From Hydrangea macrophylla (lineage: Eukaryota > Streptophyta > Magnoliopsida > Cornales > Hydrangeaceae), in the NCBI GenBank assembly GCA_033977485.1, contig CM066993.1, forward strand, positions 25,100,001-25,164,000: DNA of 64,000 bases, written 5' to 3'. The position numbers and the translations under genes were made by a program. The notes below the pieces were generated by a model. The model worked only from the letters and a program-made list of their open reading frames with translations, did not search any database and had not been told where the DNA came from. Shown in pieces: positions 1 through 12,006 of the stretch. Within the stretch, counting starts at the first letter, position 1. Every line of letters starts with the position of its first letter.

Positions 1-2504
1 TCAGTTTTAAGTCCCATTGTCGAGTCTGTCTATCATTAAGTTGTGGTTGAGTCTATGTTGAGTACTGTAATCCTTCTCTTATAAATTAATGAAATGAAAT
101 CTTGATTTGCTTGATTAAATGCGCCTAGTCATGAATGAATGAATCTCTAAGTTAAAAGTGTCATTTCTCTGATTATTGTGAAAAATACTCTGTTGATAAC
201 TTTTTTGCATTAAAAAGAATCCTGAAAGGATCAAAGTTGATTTTGCTCTGACGTCGACGAAAGCTAAGAATTGATTAGTCTTACTGTAAGAATCTTAAGA
301 TGCATTTGCTTAAATCTTGAAAAGATATGCTTGATAATAACTCGGAACTAGCGTAATTCCCTGACCTTCCCATTTCAAATCTTGAGCCTAGAAAAATGAG
401 CCATTCAAACATGTCTAAACTGCAATGCATGTACACTTTGTTCTTGATGGTAGCCCAAACATTTCAAATAAACTACTTCTCTCAAAAAGAAAAAAAAGAA
501 AAAAGAAGCTCGCTGGGATGAAAACCCGAAAAGGCACCTAGGCAAAAGTTAGAGCAAGGAAAAAAAAGGAAGAAAATTTTGTGTGTTGTTTTCAAAGAAC
601 TCGATCCTAGCCAGTCAAAACTTTAGAGAGACAAGAAAAAGAAAGGAGAGAAGAGGAAGAAGAATGAAGAAGTTTTGAGAAATCGGGAACATGAATTGTC
701 CCAAAGCTTTGAATTTTAATCTCTTTCAGTAAACTAAAAAATTGGAGGGTTGATCCTGCTCTATATATGATGTGTGATGAGAGATTTAAAATTGACTGGC
801 TTGTAAAAAGGTGAAAAGAATCAACCGTCGAAAACAAAAAAATTAAAAGAAACGAAAAGAAAAGAAAAGAAAAGAAAAAAAGAGAGGTAGTTCAATTTCT
901 TTCTCGAAAAGCAAAAGTGACCTGCTTCAGAAAATCTGTCTGATAACATGGCTTGGAATGCCCCCTAATCTTGAATCCTTGTTCTTTTAAAACCTCCAGC
1001 CTTTGAGGAACTACTCTTGACCTGATTCCCACTTGGGGATACGTAGGCAACCTACTAGGTTTGGTCACTGCCCTTAAAATCTCAACCATACTTGAAATAC
1101 TTTCCTTCAAGACTCGGTAGAACTACTTTGGTCCTGATTCCCACTAGGGGATAAGTAGGCGAACATTCCTGATTCTCAGTCCCTAAACCTTGCAAACTAG
1201 GGGCAAACTATCAAGTTTGCCCAGAGCCTCAAGATATCACTACCACACTAGGGGCAAACTGCATTTGCCCAAACTTCTATTTATCCCCATTAACTTGGGG
1301 TAAACATCGTTTCCCTGTACCCCCTTTCATATTATAAGCGAATCCTGAATTGTCAAGTATATCTTTTGAAAACATTTGAAATGAATTATCTTTTATTCTA
1401 TAAGCTAAGCACTAATTCGAAGCACATTTCAGAGAAAGCAAAGGATTGATTGATATCCATATAGAGTATTTTTAAAGCGTTACTTTATCAGCTGTGTATT
1501 ATCACACTAAGATGAGAAGTACACATGAAAAGCAAAGAGATACGACAAACATGATAAATGCGCATTATGTCATGGAAAATTGAGTAGTCTGCTCCAAACT
1601 TCTATTTTAGTGTCAAGAGTGTTATCTTCCTGTGTCAACGTCTATCTGTCGTCATCTAGTATGTCGTGATCTCAAGTGTGTGGGTCCAGAGTGATCTTTA
1701 ATCAATTTTTAAACTCAAAGAGCATCCAAAAGTGGATACAAGCAGAAGTTCTGAATACCATCATTGCATCAATTAATCCTAGTCAAGATGAAGTATCGAG
1801 TGGTTGATGGAAAAATGCTAATTCAAAGACCGGACTTGGATGTTGAGTTGAGCCATTGTTGAAATAGATCAGAGTGCCTTGCATGAATATCTACTAGAAT
1901 TGGTTGAAGACTTTTGAAGCTCGTCAAGGTCATTAGGTCTTTTGAGTACCTATCAATTGTGAATCAGAATTGTGATATTGGGAGCTCTTATTTTGACTCT
2001 AGATTGGTCCGATCATGATATATAAGCCTTAAGAGTGCGTGAAACTTGTTGGAATTGGTCTAAAGGACCCTTGAAGAATTTGAATCTTGGTTGAAAAGCA
2101 TTCAGAGTTGAAGAAAAGTTCCCAAAATATGAAGAATCGAGGGCACCGCAGCTTAAAATAGTTGAGAATTATTGATTTGCAGCGAACTCTAGTAGATTTG
2201 GGTTGATTATGTGTTGGACATTTGGGTCTACTATTGCTCAAGAATTACATCCATAAAGGATTTAAAAAAGATGAATCAGAATTCAGAATAGCGTCAGAAT
2301 AAACCAGATGGATTTTGCAAGAATATTCGAGCTTGTCAAAACATCGATATGAGTTTCAGATGGAATCAACAGAACCTCTAGAATCGAAGCCTTTCATATC
2401 TCTTAGAATTTCAACAATCTCCCCAACAGAGGACTTTCGTCAATCATCTAAGTGGTTAGGACTCTCAGAAATCATTTAAAGTTTACAAAGATTCTTCATC
2501 AAAA

Positions 2505-2975
2505 ATCGTCCGAGTTGAAGATTAGATCGAGTTTAAGATCACGTCGAGTTTTAGATCGAGTTTAAGATTAGATCAAGTTTAAGATCGTGTCAAGTATTAG
2601 ATTTAGTTTAAGACAGAATTGAGTTTAAGACATAATCAAGTTTAAGATTAGATTGAGTTTAAGATCATGTCAAGTTTTAGATCGAGTTTAAGATCAGGTC
2701 GAGTTTAAGATTAGGTCAAGTTTAAGACAGAATCGAGTTTAAGATTAGATCGAGTTTAAGATCATGTCGAGTTTAAGATTAGACTGAATTTAAGATCTTG
2801 TCGAGTTTTAGATCGAGTTTAAGATCGTGTCGAGTTTAAGATCATGTCGAGGCTAAGATTATGCCAAATTTAAGATTGTATCGAGTTTAAGATTTTACCA
2901 AAATTTAAGATTATGTCGAAGTATAAGATTGATATGAGTTTAAGAATCGGTCGAGGTTAAGATCAGATCATGTCT
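2505..2975. repeat. 17-bp tandem minisatellite
   Basis: About 25 imperfect copies of a unit close to tcgagtttaagatcatg run through this stretch. Most copies keep gagtttaaga and vary in the last five or six bases; the edges fade into unique sequence. It lies in noncoding sequence of the Tat-like element. Period 17 is not a multiple of 3 and the frames contain stops, so it is not a coding repeat. Confidence 0.85.
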
Positions 2976-3504
2976 AGGATTAAGTCAAGCCTTGTTGAGA
3001 ATAAGACTTATCTAGAACCCTCTTCATTAAAAACTTGAATCAACAAGAGAGATTGTGTCAAAAGTTTTCGTATGTGAGAGAGAGTCGTCGCATCCATTGC
3101 ATTCGATTTTGCATGTCGGGAACCTTTGAGGGACGATTCCTCTAGCACATGCACGTTTATGTTTTCATACTACGTCAGCATCCTAGGATAGGAGCATTTC
3201 ATCCGTATTGTTATTTGTGTGTTCTCTTTCCTCTCACGCGCTTGAACAATGCTCTGGTCTGATTCTTGGAAAGGATACGTAGGCAGCTCCAGCGGAGCAT
3301 ACGACCAGCAGTAGCTTAAACTTAGTAGCGTCTACACAGCATTACATTGCATTCTTGCATTCGTGATTTATTGATTTTCTTAGATTTTGAATTTCTTGAT
3401 TTTTGTGGATTTTTGTTTTTCCTAAAACCTCTCAGTATGGTTATTGGGTGCCTTCTAGCTTTGGCACTCAGTTGCAGTTCATGTTGTTCACAACAAGCTC
3501 TGCC

Positions 3505-3517
3505 AAAGAGGGGCAAA
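3505..3517 (+). promoter_or_regulatory. Polypurine tract of the Tat-like element
   Basis: The run aaagaggggcaaa sits one base before the LTR terminus TGTAGACACC at 3519. Position and composition fit the plus-strand DNA primer of an LTR retrotransposon. Confidence 0.7.
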
Positions 3518-5120
3518 TTGTAGACACCCAATTTTGACCACACTGATAGGATTTAGGGTGGACAACATCTTGGAGGATTCGATGATGAAAAGTACCCCAT
3601 GGAAGGTACTGGATTCAACACAATCAAAAGATATAACTTCGGAAAGTGACTTCAACCTCAAAAAGCCCTTTTCCATGAATAAAATCCCAATTTTATCAAA
3701 ATCTTCTCTCAGAATTCATATTCACTGAGGGTTCTATGAACACAAAGTGTTATAAACACAGTATTCTAGGTATTCAGAGATTCAATTTCAGAGAAAAGTT
3801 CAAAATCGACGCACATTTAAAAGTAATTTTGGAAAAGACATCATTTGATTTCGAAAAGATGATGAAAGTTTTGGAGGACTTTCGGACATCAATTGGACTT
3901 CAATTTTCATTTTAAAACCTCTTGGAATATTTTTCTACTGAAATTCAACTTGATAGCTATCCAATAGTACGTAAATAGACGATTTCGGACACCAAAAAGA
4001 AGTTTACGAAAATCTAGAAAAGTTGTGCACCTAATAGTTTAAACAGAGCTTAAGGGCAACCAGAGGAGGTGGAAAAGTAGGTGGCAGGTCCCATGAGGGG
4101 GTGTTTGTTGGGAATATGCCCTCAAACCAATTAGTTGACAATGGAATATCATAATGCATTTATGTATGTTAGTTCATGAGATGAATATTAGACTGGAATC
4201 CTTAAACAACATTGTATGTGGTGCATTTGTGTATGTGATTACACATGTGAGATATGAATCACAAATCCTTGTTGTTTCAAATAAGTCACAGTGGATGATA
4301 AGTCTGGATAACTTATCAGGTATACACTGTAGCATGATTAACGTCTACGGGGTAGAATGATGAATCTCATTCATAAGAGTCTTTGACTCTTGGGTAATCT
4401 GCTAGTGCACTCGGTGCATTGACGGACCTGAGTTAAACCTATTGACACCTAAACGATGTCACCGTCAATAGGAACTCAAAACTTGTATAGGGATATATGT
4501 CCTCAATCCTGAGACAGTTATGGATGCAAGTTGTATGCTTGGTTGCTTTGACTTACCAATCAGTGAGGTCTTGCAAGATCAACACCTGGGTATCTTAGGT
4601 AAATCAGGTATACAATGTTGCGAACATATATTGTCAAGATGGAATTCTACCCTCTTCTATAAAACGAAGAGTAAGTATTCCCTCGAGAATGTCAATAGGA
4701 GTGATTACTGAGAGCTGGCCAACCTTGTCAACAAAGTGTTATTGTTTACATGTTTAGTAATCCAAGCGTAGTGAAAGATACTTGAGGAATATAAGATGTT
4801 CTATCTATTGGGTCGACAGTATCTTAAAACATACATCCCAATGATAGATACGAATACTGCCTGGTAGAGGGACATTCGTATCATATTATACAAGTCTAGC
4901 AATCACTTATGTATCTGTGATTATGTTCTTATGCACTGGAGTGCAATTATCATTTTATAGTGGCATTAATGATAATTGATTAATTATTGATTCCTTAGTC
5001 AAGAGTACTGACTAGATGGAATAATAATTAATTGGTGCCAGTAATTAAGAACCTAGGAGGTCCCACTCTTAGCTCCGCCAGAATGCTTGGAAAGGCAAAT
5101 GAGGATGCTGTCAAGACTGG

Positions 5121-5232
5121 TTCGATCGATCGAAGTTTCTTCGATAGATTGAAGTTTAGACAGTCTCGATCGATCGAACGTGGTTCGATCGATCGAAGCT
5201 TCGATTGATCGAAGTCACTTCGATCGATTGAA
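5121..5232. repeat. TTCGATCGATCGAA palindrome array, Copia 5' LTR
   Basis: Five to six copies of ttcgatcgatcgaa and one- or two-base variants, spaced by about 5-15 bases. The array ends about 20 bases before the TATA box at 5254. Variants with gattga or gatagatt look like decay of the CpG positions. Confidence 0.9.
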
Positions 5233-5253
5233 AGTAAGCTCGGTTCTGGGAAT

Positions 5254-5263
5254 CTATAAATAG
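5254..5263 (+). promoter_or_regulatory. TATA box of the Copia 5' LTR
   Basis: ctataaatag, repeated at 11638-11647 in the 3' LTR. It lies directly downstream of the palindrome array in both copies. Confidence 0.75.
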
Positions 5264-5624
5264 GGCAGCTACGTCCCGAAAAGTGAGTTCGTCGTTTTTA
5301 ACGTACCAGTTGCTGCAGAACCTATTTAGAGTTCCCAAACCTTCCCTATTCTCACTATTAGAGTTCCCACCAACTCTAGCCTCTGTGGGAAGCATTCGAG
5401 GAGACATGAGGGTGAAGATTTCCTAGAGGTTGCTGCTGCACACACAAAAGGAGAAGGACAAAAATCATAATTGGGTTCAAGACCTAAGGTATAGAATCTT
5501 CTCCATCTTGTTATGCGCATCTATAGAATTAACAAGTAGTAGATCCAGGCAACCAATAAAAGTTTTGAACTTTGTCTTTCCGCTACGCATTTAAAACTGT
5601 TTTAAACCTGTTTTTCCCTATAAT

Positions 5625-5637
5625 TTGTATCAGAGCC
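5625..5637 (+). promoter_or_regulatory. Primer-binding site, initiator-Met tRNA type
   Basis: ttgtatcagagcc differs at one position from TGGTATCAGAGCC, the complement of the plant initiator Met tRNA 3' end. It lies two bases after the 5' LTR. Confidence 0.8.
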
Positions 5638-5791
5638 ACGCTTGTTTGGATCTATAGATGCGTTTTGGAACACTAGTTTTGATTTGCATGTTGATTTTGG
5701 GACTGTTTTCAAAACTGCATCGTCATAGATCTATTTCTGCAGTGTTTATACAGCAGAATGCAAATCTGTGATTCCATTGGATGCAAGGTGG

Positions 5792-6075
5792 GTTCGATCG
5801 ATCGAAGTAGTCTCGATCGATCGAACATCATCTGTTCTCAAGCGATCGAACTATTTTCGATCGATCGAATTATGGTTTTGTTCGATCGATCGAATTGTGC
5901 TCGATCGATCGAGACTGCTCTTCTGTCCAGGTGTTCAGTTTACAGATTTAAAGGTTTGAAAATATTTACTTTAAATTTTTTTTTATTCTGTAAGTTTTTC
6001 AAGACATTCTGTGAACTGAAAGTTCGATCGATTGAACTATGTTCAATCGATCGAACCTTTGTCGATCGATCAAAG
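5792..6075. repeat. TTCGATCGATCGAA palindrome array, Copia leader
   Basis: About ten copies of the palindrome or close variants, in two groups (5792-5911 and 6022-6075). They lie in the transcribed leader upstream of gag. If the donor at 5489 and acceptor at 7413 are used, the array would be intronic. Confidence 0.88.
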
Positions 6076-6787
6076 TGTGACAGAGAATTGTGATGTTGTT
6101 TTAAGTTCTACTTCAGTATGTAAAGAGTTTATATACTGTGTGAATCAATTAGGTGTTCCAATGGTACATATGTTTGTTATATATGCGTGGTTGTGCGTGT
6201 GACTAACCCTTATGTAGCAAGCTTAGTCCGCTATCTCCCATGGCACCAAGACTTTTAAATTTTGTATTTAATTGTTTGAGATTGGTGTTTATTATGTTTT
6301 AGTTGCTGGTTTGGTTTTAAGGCATATGTAAAGGGCGCTGCGACTTCAACCCTATGAAAAGGAAAGTCGCACCGGTTTCCCTAGCCTTTTATTTTATTAT
6401 TGTTATTTCTATTTCTAGATAAATTGTAAGCTTCGAGAGAAGCATAGGACCAATGTAATAGAATTAGAAAATCCATGAAGATGGAGGAGCAAGCCGTTGT
6501 CCATGAAGATGGAGTCAGAGGCAATCAAACCAAGAAGGAGGTTCTATGGAGATAGAGCCATGGGAGATAGAGGCATTGTTGAATGCTTTTATTCCATTTT
6601 AGTTTTGGTTTTATGTGCTTAGTTGTGATTGGCATTTTATATATTGTTACTACTCGCATGCACGTAAAACAAGTTTTCTAAAATAAAATTCAAAAACTTT
6701 TCCAACACATTAGTAAACACTTGATGTTTATGGGCAATGTGTAGAAACAAATTTTATTTTTTCACATTAAAAAATTCCTATTAGTTC

Positions 6788-7045
6788 ATTGTAAGTATGA
6801 GAAATACTCTGTGTCACTCATTTATGAGTGATCATTCCATACGGATGGTATTTCTTATTGATTACTAGATATGAACTTCTTATAAAAATCTAGTAGGAGA
6901 GGGACTTATTTTATAACTCCCATGGTCTTCCATAAACGGTTCATCGTAAGGTGGGTAGTATATTCTGTGTCACCCAGCCATGGGTGATCATTCCATACGG
7001 AGGATAGACTATTCATTGGTTACTAGATATCAAGTTCCTTTAGAA
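6788..7045. repeat. Tandem duplication in the Copia leader
   Basis: Two diverged copies of a unit of about 156 bp, starting near 6788 and 6943. They share ctgtgtcac, gtgatcattccatacgga and ttactagatat. The stretch 6076-7420 is otherwise noncoding leader with no gene that I can see. Confidence 0.7.
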
Positions 7046-7420
7046 AGAATCAATGAGACGTGTTAGAGGGTGACCACTACACTGAGGCACTACTTGAGGC
7101 GGTTGTCATTGGATTCTAGTTAATGGTGAACACTAGCTAAGCTATAGGTAAGGGATTCCACACGGAGCATTATTCAGAAACTTAGAGACCCAAAGTTCAG
7201 GAGTAATGAATTGTTTTGTAAGAGTTACATGACAATCATGATGGGTTTCCTAATCGGGCTATGAGGTTATGATCGCCACACGGAGACTTAATTTCATAGG
7301 CTTGACATCCTGAAGACAATTAATGAGTTGGTTAATGGAATTCCAATGTATCATATAAATTGTCACATTCATGATTTCTATATTGTAATTCTGTTACATT
7401 ATTTGTATTTCAGATTCATT

Positions 7421-8267
7421 ATGTCTAGCCCACTTGCTATAACCATGATCCAGAATAAGCTAATTGGAAATAACTACGTTGAATGGAAACTGGAACTGGA
7501 TGAATTATTAATTGCTAATGGATGTAAATACGTTCTTACCATTCCCTGTCCACCTATTCCATGCCATGACACCCCAACTGATCTTGCGGATCAATATTGG
7601 GAGTGGATAAGATTTGATGGTATAGCTCGCTCTAACATCTTAGACTCTTTGTCTGATGTGTTGAAGCAGCAACATCAACCTTAGAACACTGCCTGTGCTA
7701 TAATATTGAACCTCGAGGAGATGTTTGGGGAACTGAGCTGTACTGCAAGGCTTAGAGCCTTGGAGTTAGTCATGGACACCAGAATGTTGGAAGGAACTTC
7801 TATAAGAGAGCATGTTTTTAAAATGATTACTTATTTCAAAGTAATGGAAGTTCTGGGTTCCGACATTGATGGTGAGACTCAAGTTGACATAATCTTGCAT
7901 TCGTTGCCTTCATCATTCACTCAATTTAAAAAATTTTTAAAATGAGTAAAACATTTTTTTCACCGAGTGAATTGATGAGCTCTCTTGAGGCAACGATGGA
8001 TATAGTCAAAGAGGGTTCAAATGTTCAGAACATTGGAATGGCTTCATCTTCTAGAACTAAGCCTGAGGGCATAAGTTCAGACAAGGAGAAGCAAGACTCA
8101 AGGATAGGTAAGCCTAAGCCAACTGTTGGGAAGAAGGCAAGACTTGGAAAGGGATAGGCTGGTGCCGTGCCAAAAGGAAAGTGTTTCCATTGTGGCGTGA
8201 GAGGGCATTGGAAAAGGAACTGTGTGGAATACTTGACTGCCAGAAGGCAAGGGGATTGGAAAATATG
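7421..8267 (+). pseudogene. gag: Copia gag, broken
   Basis: The start at 7421 (MSSPLAITMIQNKLIG...) matches Copia Gag N-termini and follows an acceptor-like tttgtatttcag at 7413. The conserved stretch ending REHVFKMITYFKVMEVLG and the DGETQVD motif belong to the UBN2-type Copia Gag domain, which packages RNA into the particle. A CCHC zinc knuckle (CFHCGVRGHWKRNC) is encoded at about 8190-8231. Breaks: an in-frame TAG at 7682-7684, a frameshift near 7942 in an A/T run, and a TAG at 8155-8157 just before the knuckle. After the knuckle the frame closes near 8265, with no protease following. The family is certain; loss of function is clear. Confidence 0.88.
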
Positions 8268-10510
8268 AATGTGCAGTGATTAGAAGATCTTGATTGCCTT
8301 TTGGGATCTGATGCTAGAGTTGCTATTAGATTAGTAGTTTTATATTGTAATAAAACTTATGGAGTTATTAGATGGATTTCAGTTTTGAATTAATGAATAA
8401 TATTTATTCTTTTGATTTTGGTACTGAAATTCTTGATTAAAAGAAAGCGTTCTTTTATGTGATCTAAATAACTTGTCAAGCAAGTATCTCACCAATTTAC
8501 TCTTGTTTTTCATATATTATCTAATGTAGTATTTAAATAACTCATGGGTATTTTACCATCTAAAAGGATAGCACCTTCAACTAATTCTATAACTTTTGGT
8601 TTAGAGGTTAGATCATATTTAATCTAAATAGGATAAATGGGGATTAAAGGATTGGATCCTATACTCTTTTGGTTGCTGAGACCATTGCCTATTTGTCAAT
8701 CCTATTTAGAGAGTAAATGTGATCAGATCATATTAATCTAAACGGTATAAATAGGAGGTAAAGGATTGGAACCTAGACCTTTTTGGTCGCTAAGACCACT
8801 GCCCATTTGTCAATCCTATTTAGAGGGTAATGCGATCAGGTGATTTTTCTTTTTGAAAGATCACATGACCAAAGACTTATAAGAATTAGGCATACTCACG
8901 TATGTGGGCCAAAAAACATTAGAGTTGAATAGTAATTTCGGCTACTCTGGATACTGATATACATTTACTTATTCCACCTTCATCCTCAATTTTGAAGAAA
9001 TTCAAAAGTTTTGGAATGAAGAGTAATTGGTAAAAGAATATCGTTGCTTTTTGATTTGATCAAAATGGTGATTATCTGTCTAATGCGTTTATTGTCTATC
9101 AGAGAAAAGAATGTAATTCTTTCTCGATAGTCTACACCAAGTGTTCCTCCACGGGATGGTATAGCAGGTAGAAGGAACTATCGTCTTTTAGATATGACTG
9201 GGTCATGGAATGAGTTATTTAGAGTTACTACTCTTCCTTGTTTTTCTCGACGGAACTACAATGTACATACTGGATCTTATTCAAAAGCAAATCTTTCGAT
9301 AGACGTCCCCAAAGTTGTAAAAATAATGCGACTTCTTTCTCATAGTAACTTTGGATATGGATGTCTAGCACTTTAGTGTAAAGAAATGATGAGCCTTTTG
9401 AATCTAGATTAGAAGTATAATACTTTTGTAGTGTTTCCAGAGAAAACAAAGTTGGTTGGAGACCAAATTTTGCAAAGGAAAGATAATATAAAAGAGTAAA
9501 GTAATTTATATCTTAAAGCAATCTATAAATCATCTAGAACTAAAATCTACTACCTCTTCATCCGTTCCTACATCGGTACTTCACTCTAGTGGGAGAATTC
9601 TTAGCGTTACTAAAATCTCCTTTTGCATTGAAGTTTTGTGATAAGGAAGCTCTGGTATATGATTTGCATAAGTCTACGAACTTAAGCAATCATCCAGAAA
9701 TAAGGACATCTGTTTTGACATGTTGGTCAAAATACTTTGGATTCGTCTAAAGTATGGATGTAGCTTAAGTGGATGTAAGGATCCTTGCGCAAAGGAAGTG
9801 TGGTGGTGATTATAGTTCCTCATATTGATGACATCTTTATCATTGCGAGATGTTAAAGTAGTGTCATCAATGATTGAGGTTAAGTTTCTATAGTATACTT
9901 GATATTTATGATCTCGGTGAGGCGAGCTATAATCTTTAGGTTTTTGCTCATTCAAGATCGGAAAGTTAAGATAATGAAATTATCTCAAACTTCTATATCA
10001 GAAAGTTGCTGGCTAGACTCAACGTAGAACATTTCGATAAAGGTTTTTCACCTTTGAACATAACCTATTGCTCTTTCAAGACTTGTATCATGGGACACAA
10101 GATGAAAGAGATTGCATGAAAGGTATATCATAAGCCTTCGCCATTGATAAATCTTGTATGTGATATTAGGTATGGATATCTATTATACCGTTTAGGTTGT
10201 TCACAGATATCAGTCCAAATGAATGTTCAGTTTTTTGAACTATCATAAAGTATATATTCTCTAGGGCTTGAGAAAGAACTAGCGGATATATGCAGGGTGA
10301 TAGTGTTTTGGACAATGTTTGAATTAGCTTTACTAGATACATGTCTGGTGACGTCTTTTGTCTAGGGATATAGTATAACATGAAGATGTTCTACTATGGA
10401 TTGTTTCAGTCGATGATCATCAGTCCCTTTACAAAACCTTACGGGTTAAGGATTTTGACATGTCACGTAGATAATGTTATTGTTGTTTTAACACTATATG
10501 GTTATGAGTG
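8268..10510 (+). mobile_element. Degenerate Copia interior without recognisable pol
   Basis: A functional Copia element would carry protease, integrase, RT and RNase H here, needing about 3.5 kb or more. Only 2.2 kb remains, and I find no GKG, integrase DDE or YVDD block in any frame. Either pol was lost and replaced or it has decayed beyond reading by eye. It holds one tandem duplication (8608-8840). Confidence 0.6.
8608..8840. repeat. Tandem duplication of about 115 bp
   Basis: Two diverged copies starting at about 8611 and 8726, each with gatcatatt.aatctaaa, aaaggattgga and catttgtcaatcctatttagag. Noncoding. Confidence 0.75.
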
Positions 10511-10520
10511 CAAGTGGGAG
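10511..10520 (+). promoter_or_regulatory. Polypurine tract of the Copia element
   Basis: caagtgggag two bases before the 3' LTR; this is the usual plant Copia plus-strand primer. Confidence 0.85.
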
Positions 10521-10522
10521 TT

Positions 10523-12006
10523 TGTTGGGAATATGCCCTCCAACCAGTTAGTTGGACAATGGAATATCATAATCCAATTATGTATGTTAGTTCATGAGAT
10601 GAATATTAGACTGGAATCCTTAAATAACATTGTATGTGGTGCATTGGTGTATGTGATTACACATGTGAGATATGAATCACAAATCCTTGTTGTTTCAAAT
10701 AAGTCACAGTGGATGATAAGTCTGGATAACTTATCAGGTATACACTATAGCATGATTAACGTCTACGGGGTAGAATGATGAATCTCATTCATAAGAGTCT
10801 TTGACTCTTGGGTAATCTGCTAGTGCACTCGGTGCATTGACGGACCTGAGTTAAACCTATTGACACCTAAACGCTATCACCGTCAATAGGAACTCAAAAC
10901 TTGTATAGGGATATATGTCCTCAATCCTGAGACAGTTATGGACGCAAGTTGTATGCTTAGTTGCTTTGACTTACCAATTAGTGAGGTCTTGCAAGATCAA
11001 CACCTGGGTATCTTAGGTAAATCAGGTATACAATGTTGCGAACATATATTGTCAAGATGGAATTCTATCCTCTTCTATAAAACGAAGAGTAAGTATTCCC
11101 TCGAGAATGTCACTAGGAGTGATTACTGAGAGCTGGCCAGCCTTGTCAACAAAGTGTTATTGTTGACATGTTTAGTAATCCAAGCGTAGTGAATGATACT
11201 TGAGGAATATAAGATATACTATCTATTGGGTCGACAGTATCTAAAAACATACATCCCAATGATAGATACGAATACTGTCTGGTAGAGGGACATCCGTATC
11301 ATATTATGCAAGTCAAACAATCACTTATGTATGTGTGATTATGTTCTTATGCACTGGAGTGCAATTATCATTTTATAGTGGCATTAATGATAATTGATTA
11401 ATTATTGATTCCTTAGTCAAGAGTACTGACTAGATGGAATAATAATTAATTGGAGCCAGTAATTAAGAACCTAGGAGGTCCCACTCTTAGCTCCGCCAGA
11501 ATGCTTGGAAAGGCAAATGAGGATTCTGTCAAGACTGGTTTGATCGATCGAAGTTTCTTGGATCGATTGAAGTTTAGACAGACTCGATCGATCGAAGGTT
11601 AAATCGATCGATTGAAAGTAAGGTCGGTTCTGGGAATCTATAAATAGGGGAGCTATGTCCAGAAAAGTGAGTTCGTCATTTTTAACGTACCAGTTGCTGC
11701 AGAACCTGTTTAGAGTTCCCAAACCTCCCCTATTCTCACTATTAGAGTTCCCACCAACTCTAGCCTCTCTGGGAAGCATTCGAGGAGACATAAGGGTGAA
11801 GATTTCCTAGAGGTTGCTGCTGCACACACAAAAGGAGAAGGACAAAAATCAGAATTGGGTTTAAGACCTAAGGTTTTGAATCTTCTCCATTTTGTTATGC
11901 GCATCTATAGAATTAACAAGTAGTAGATCCAGGCAACCAATAAAAGTTTTGAACTTTGTTTTTCCGCTGCGCATTTAAAACTGTTTTAAACCTGTTTTTC
12001 CCTACA
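10523..12006 (+). repeat. 3' LTR of the Copia element
   Basis: 1484 bp, TGTTGGGAATATG...CCCTACA, closely matching the 5' LTR by eye with scattered substitutions. Its palindrome array (11540-11616) is shorter than in the 5' LTR. TATA box at 11638-11647. Confidence 0.92.
11540..11616. repeat. TTCGATCGATCGAA palindrome array, Copia 3' LTR
   Basis: About four sites, two fewer than in the 5' LTR, ending about 20 bases upstream of the TATA box at 11638. Confidence 0.88.

Larger units (their letters stand above)
1..3518 (+). mobile_element. Tat/Ogre-like retrotransposon, 3' internal noncoding part (left end outside window)
   Basis: No open frame of useful length is present. The assignment rests on boxes typical of the 3' internal region of Tat/Ogre gypsy elements: a GCTGGGATGAAAACCCG box near 512, and repeated gattccca...ggatacgtaggca boxes near 1022, 1135 and 3260. 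It also ends in a polypurine tract followed by an LTR-like TG terminus at 3519. Short purine microsatellites occur near 841-885. A box of about 70 bp at 3250-3320, and the words agctttggcactc near 3459, recur on the minus strand around 62370-62510. That links this region to the second Tat-like element at the right end of the window. Confidence 0.6.
4106..5622 (+). repeat. 5' LTR of the Copia element
   Basis: 1517 bp, beginning TGTTGGGAA and ending CCCTATA; the last dinucleotide is TA where the 3' copy has CA, so the terminus carries a point mutation. It contains a palindrome array (5121-5232) and a TATA box (5254-5263). Downstream of the TATA box is a possible splice donor, CTAAG/GTATAG, at 5488/5489. 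It is 33 bp longer than the 3' LTR, mostly because the array differs in length. Confidence 0.92.
4106..12006 (+). mobile_element. Ty1/copia retrotransposon, Angela-like, defective
   Basis: Two direct LTRs starting TGTTGGGAATATGCCC (4106 and 10523) bound a 4.9-kb interior. The element is flanked by a perfect 5-bp target duplication, GTGTT, at 4101-4105 and 12007-12011. An initiator-Met-type PBS and a PPT, caagtgggag, are in the expected places. LTR length (about 1.5 kb) and termini fit Angela/Tork-type Copia. The interior has a decayed gag but no pol that I can recognise, so the copy cannot be autonomous and may have moved in trans. It inserted into the Tat-1 LTR. Confidence 0.9.

Noticed and set aside
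5758..6093. Open frame rich in FDRSN/SIDR peptides (also at 43119-43406, 43680-43916, 47641-47803 and 56016-56303)
   Set aside because: It is the translation of the palindrome arrays; the DNA motif, not the peptide, is conserved, and it appears in several frames and on both strands.
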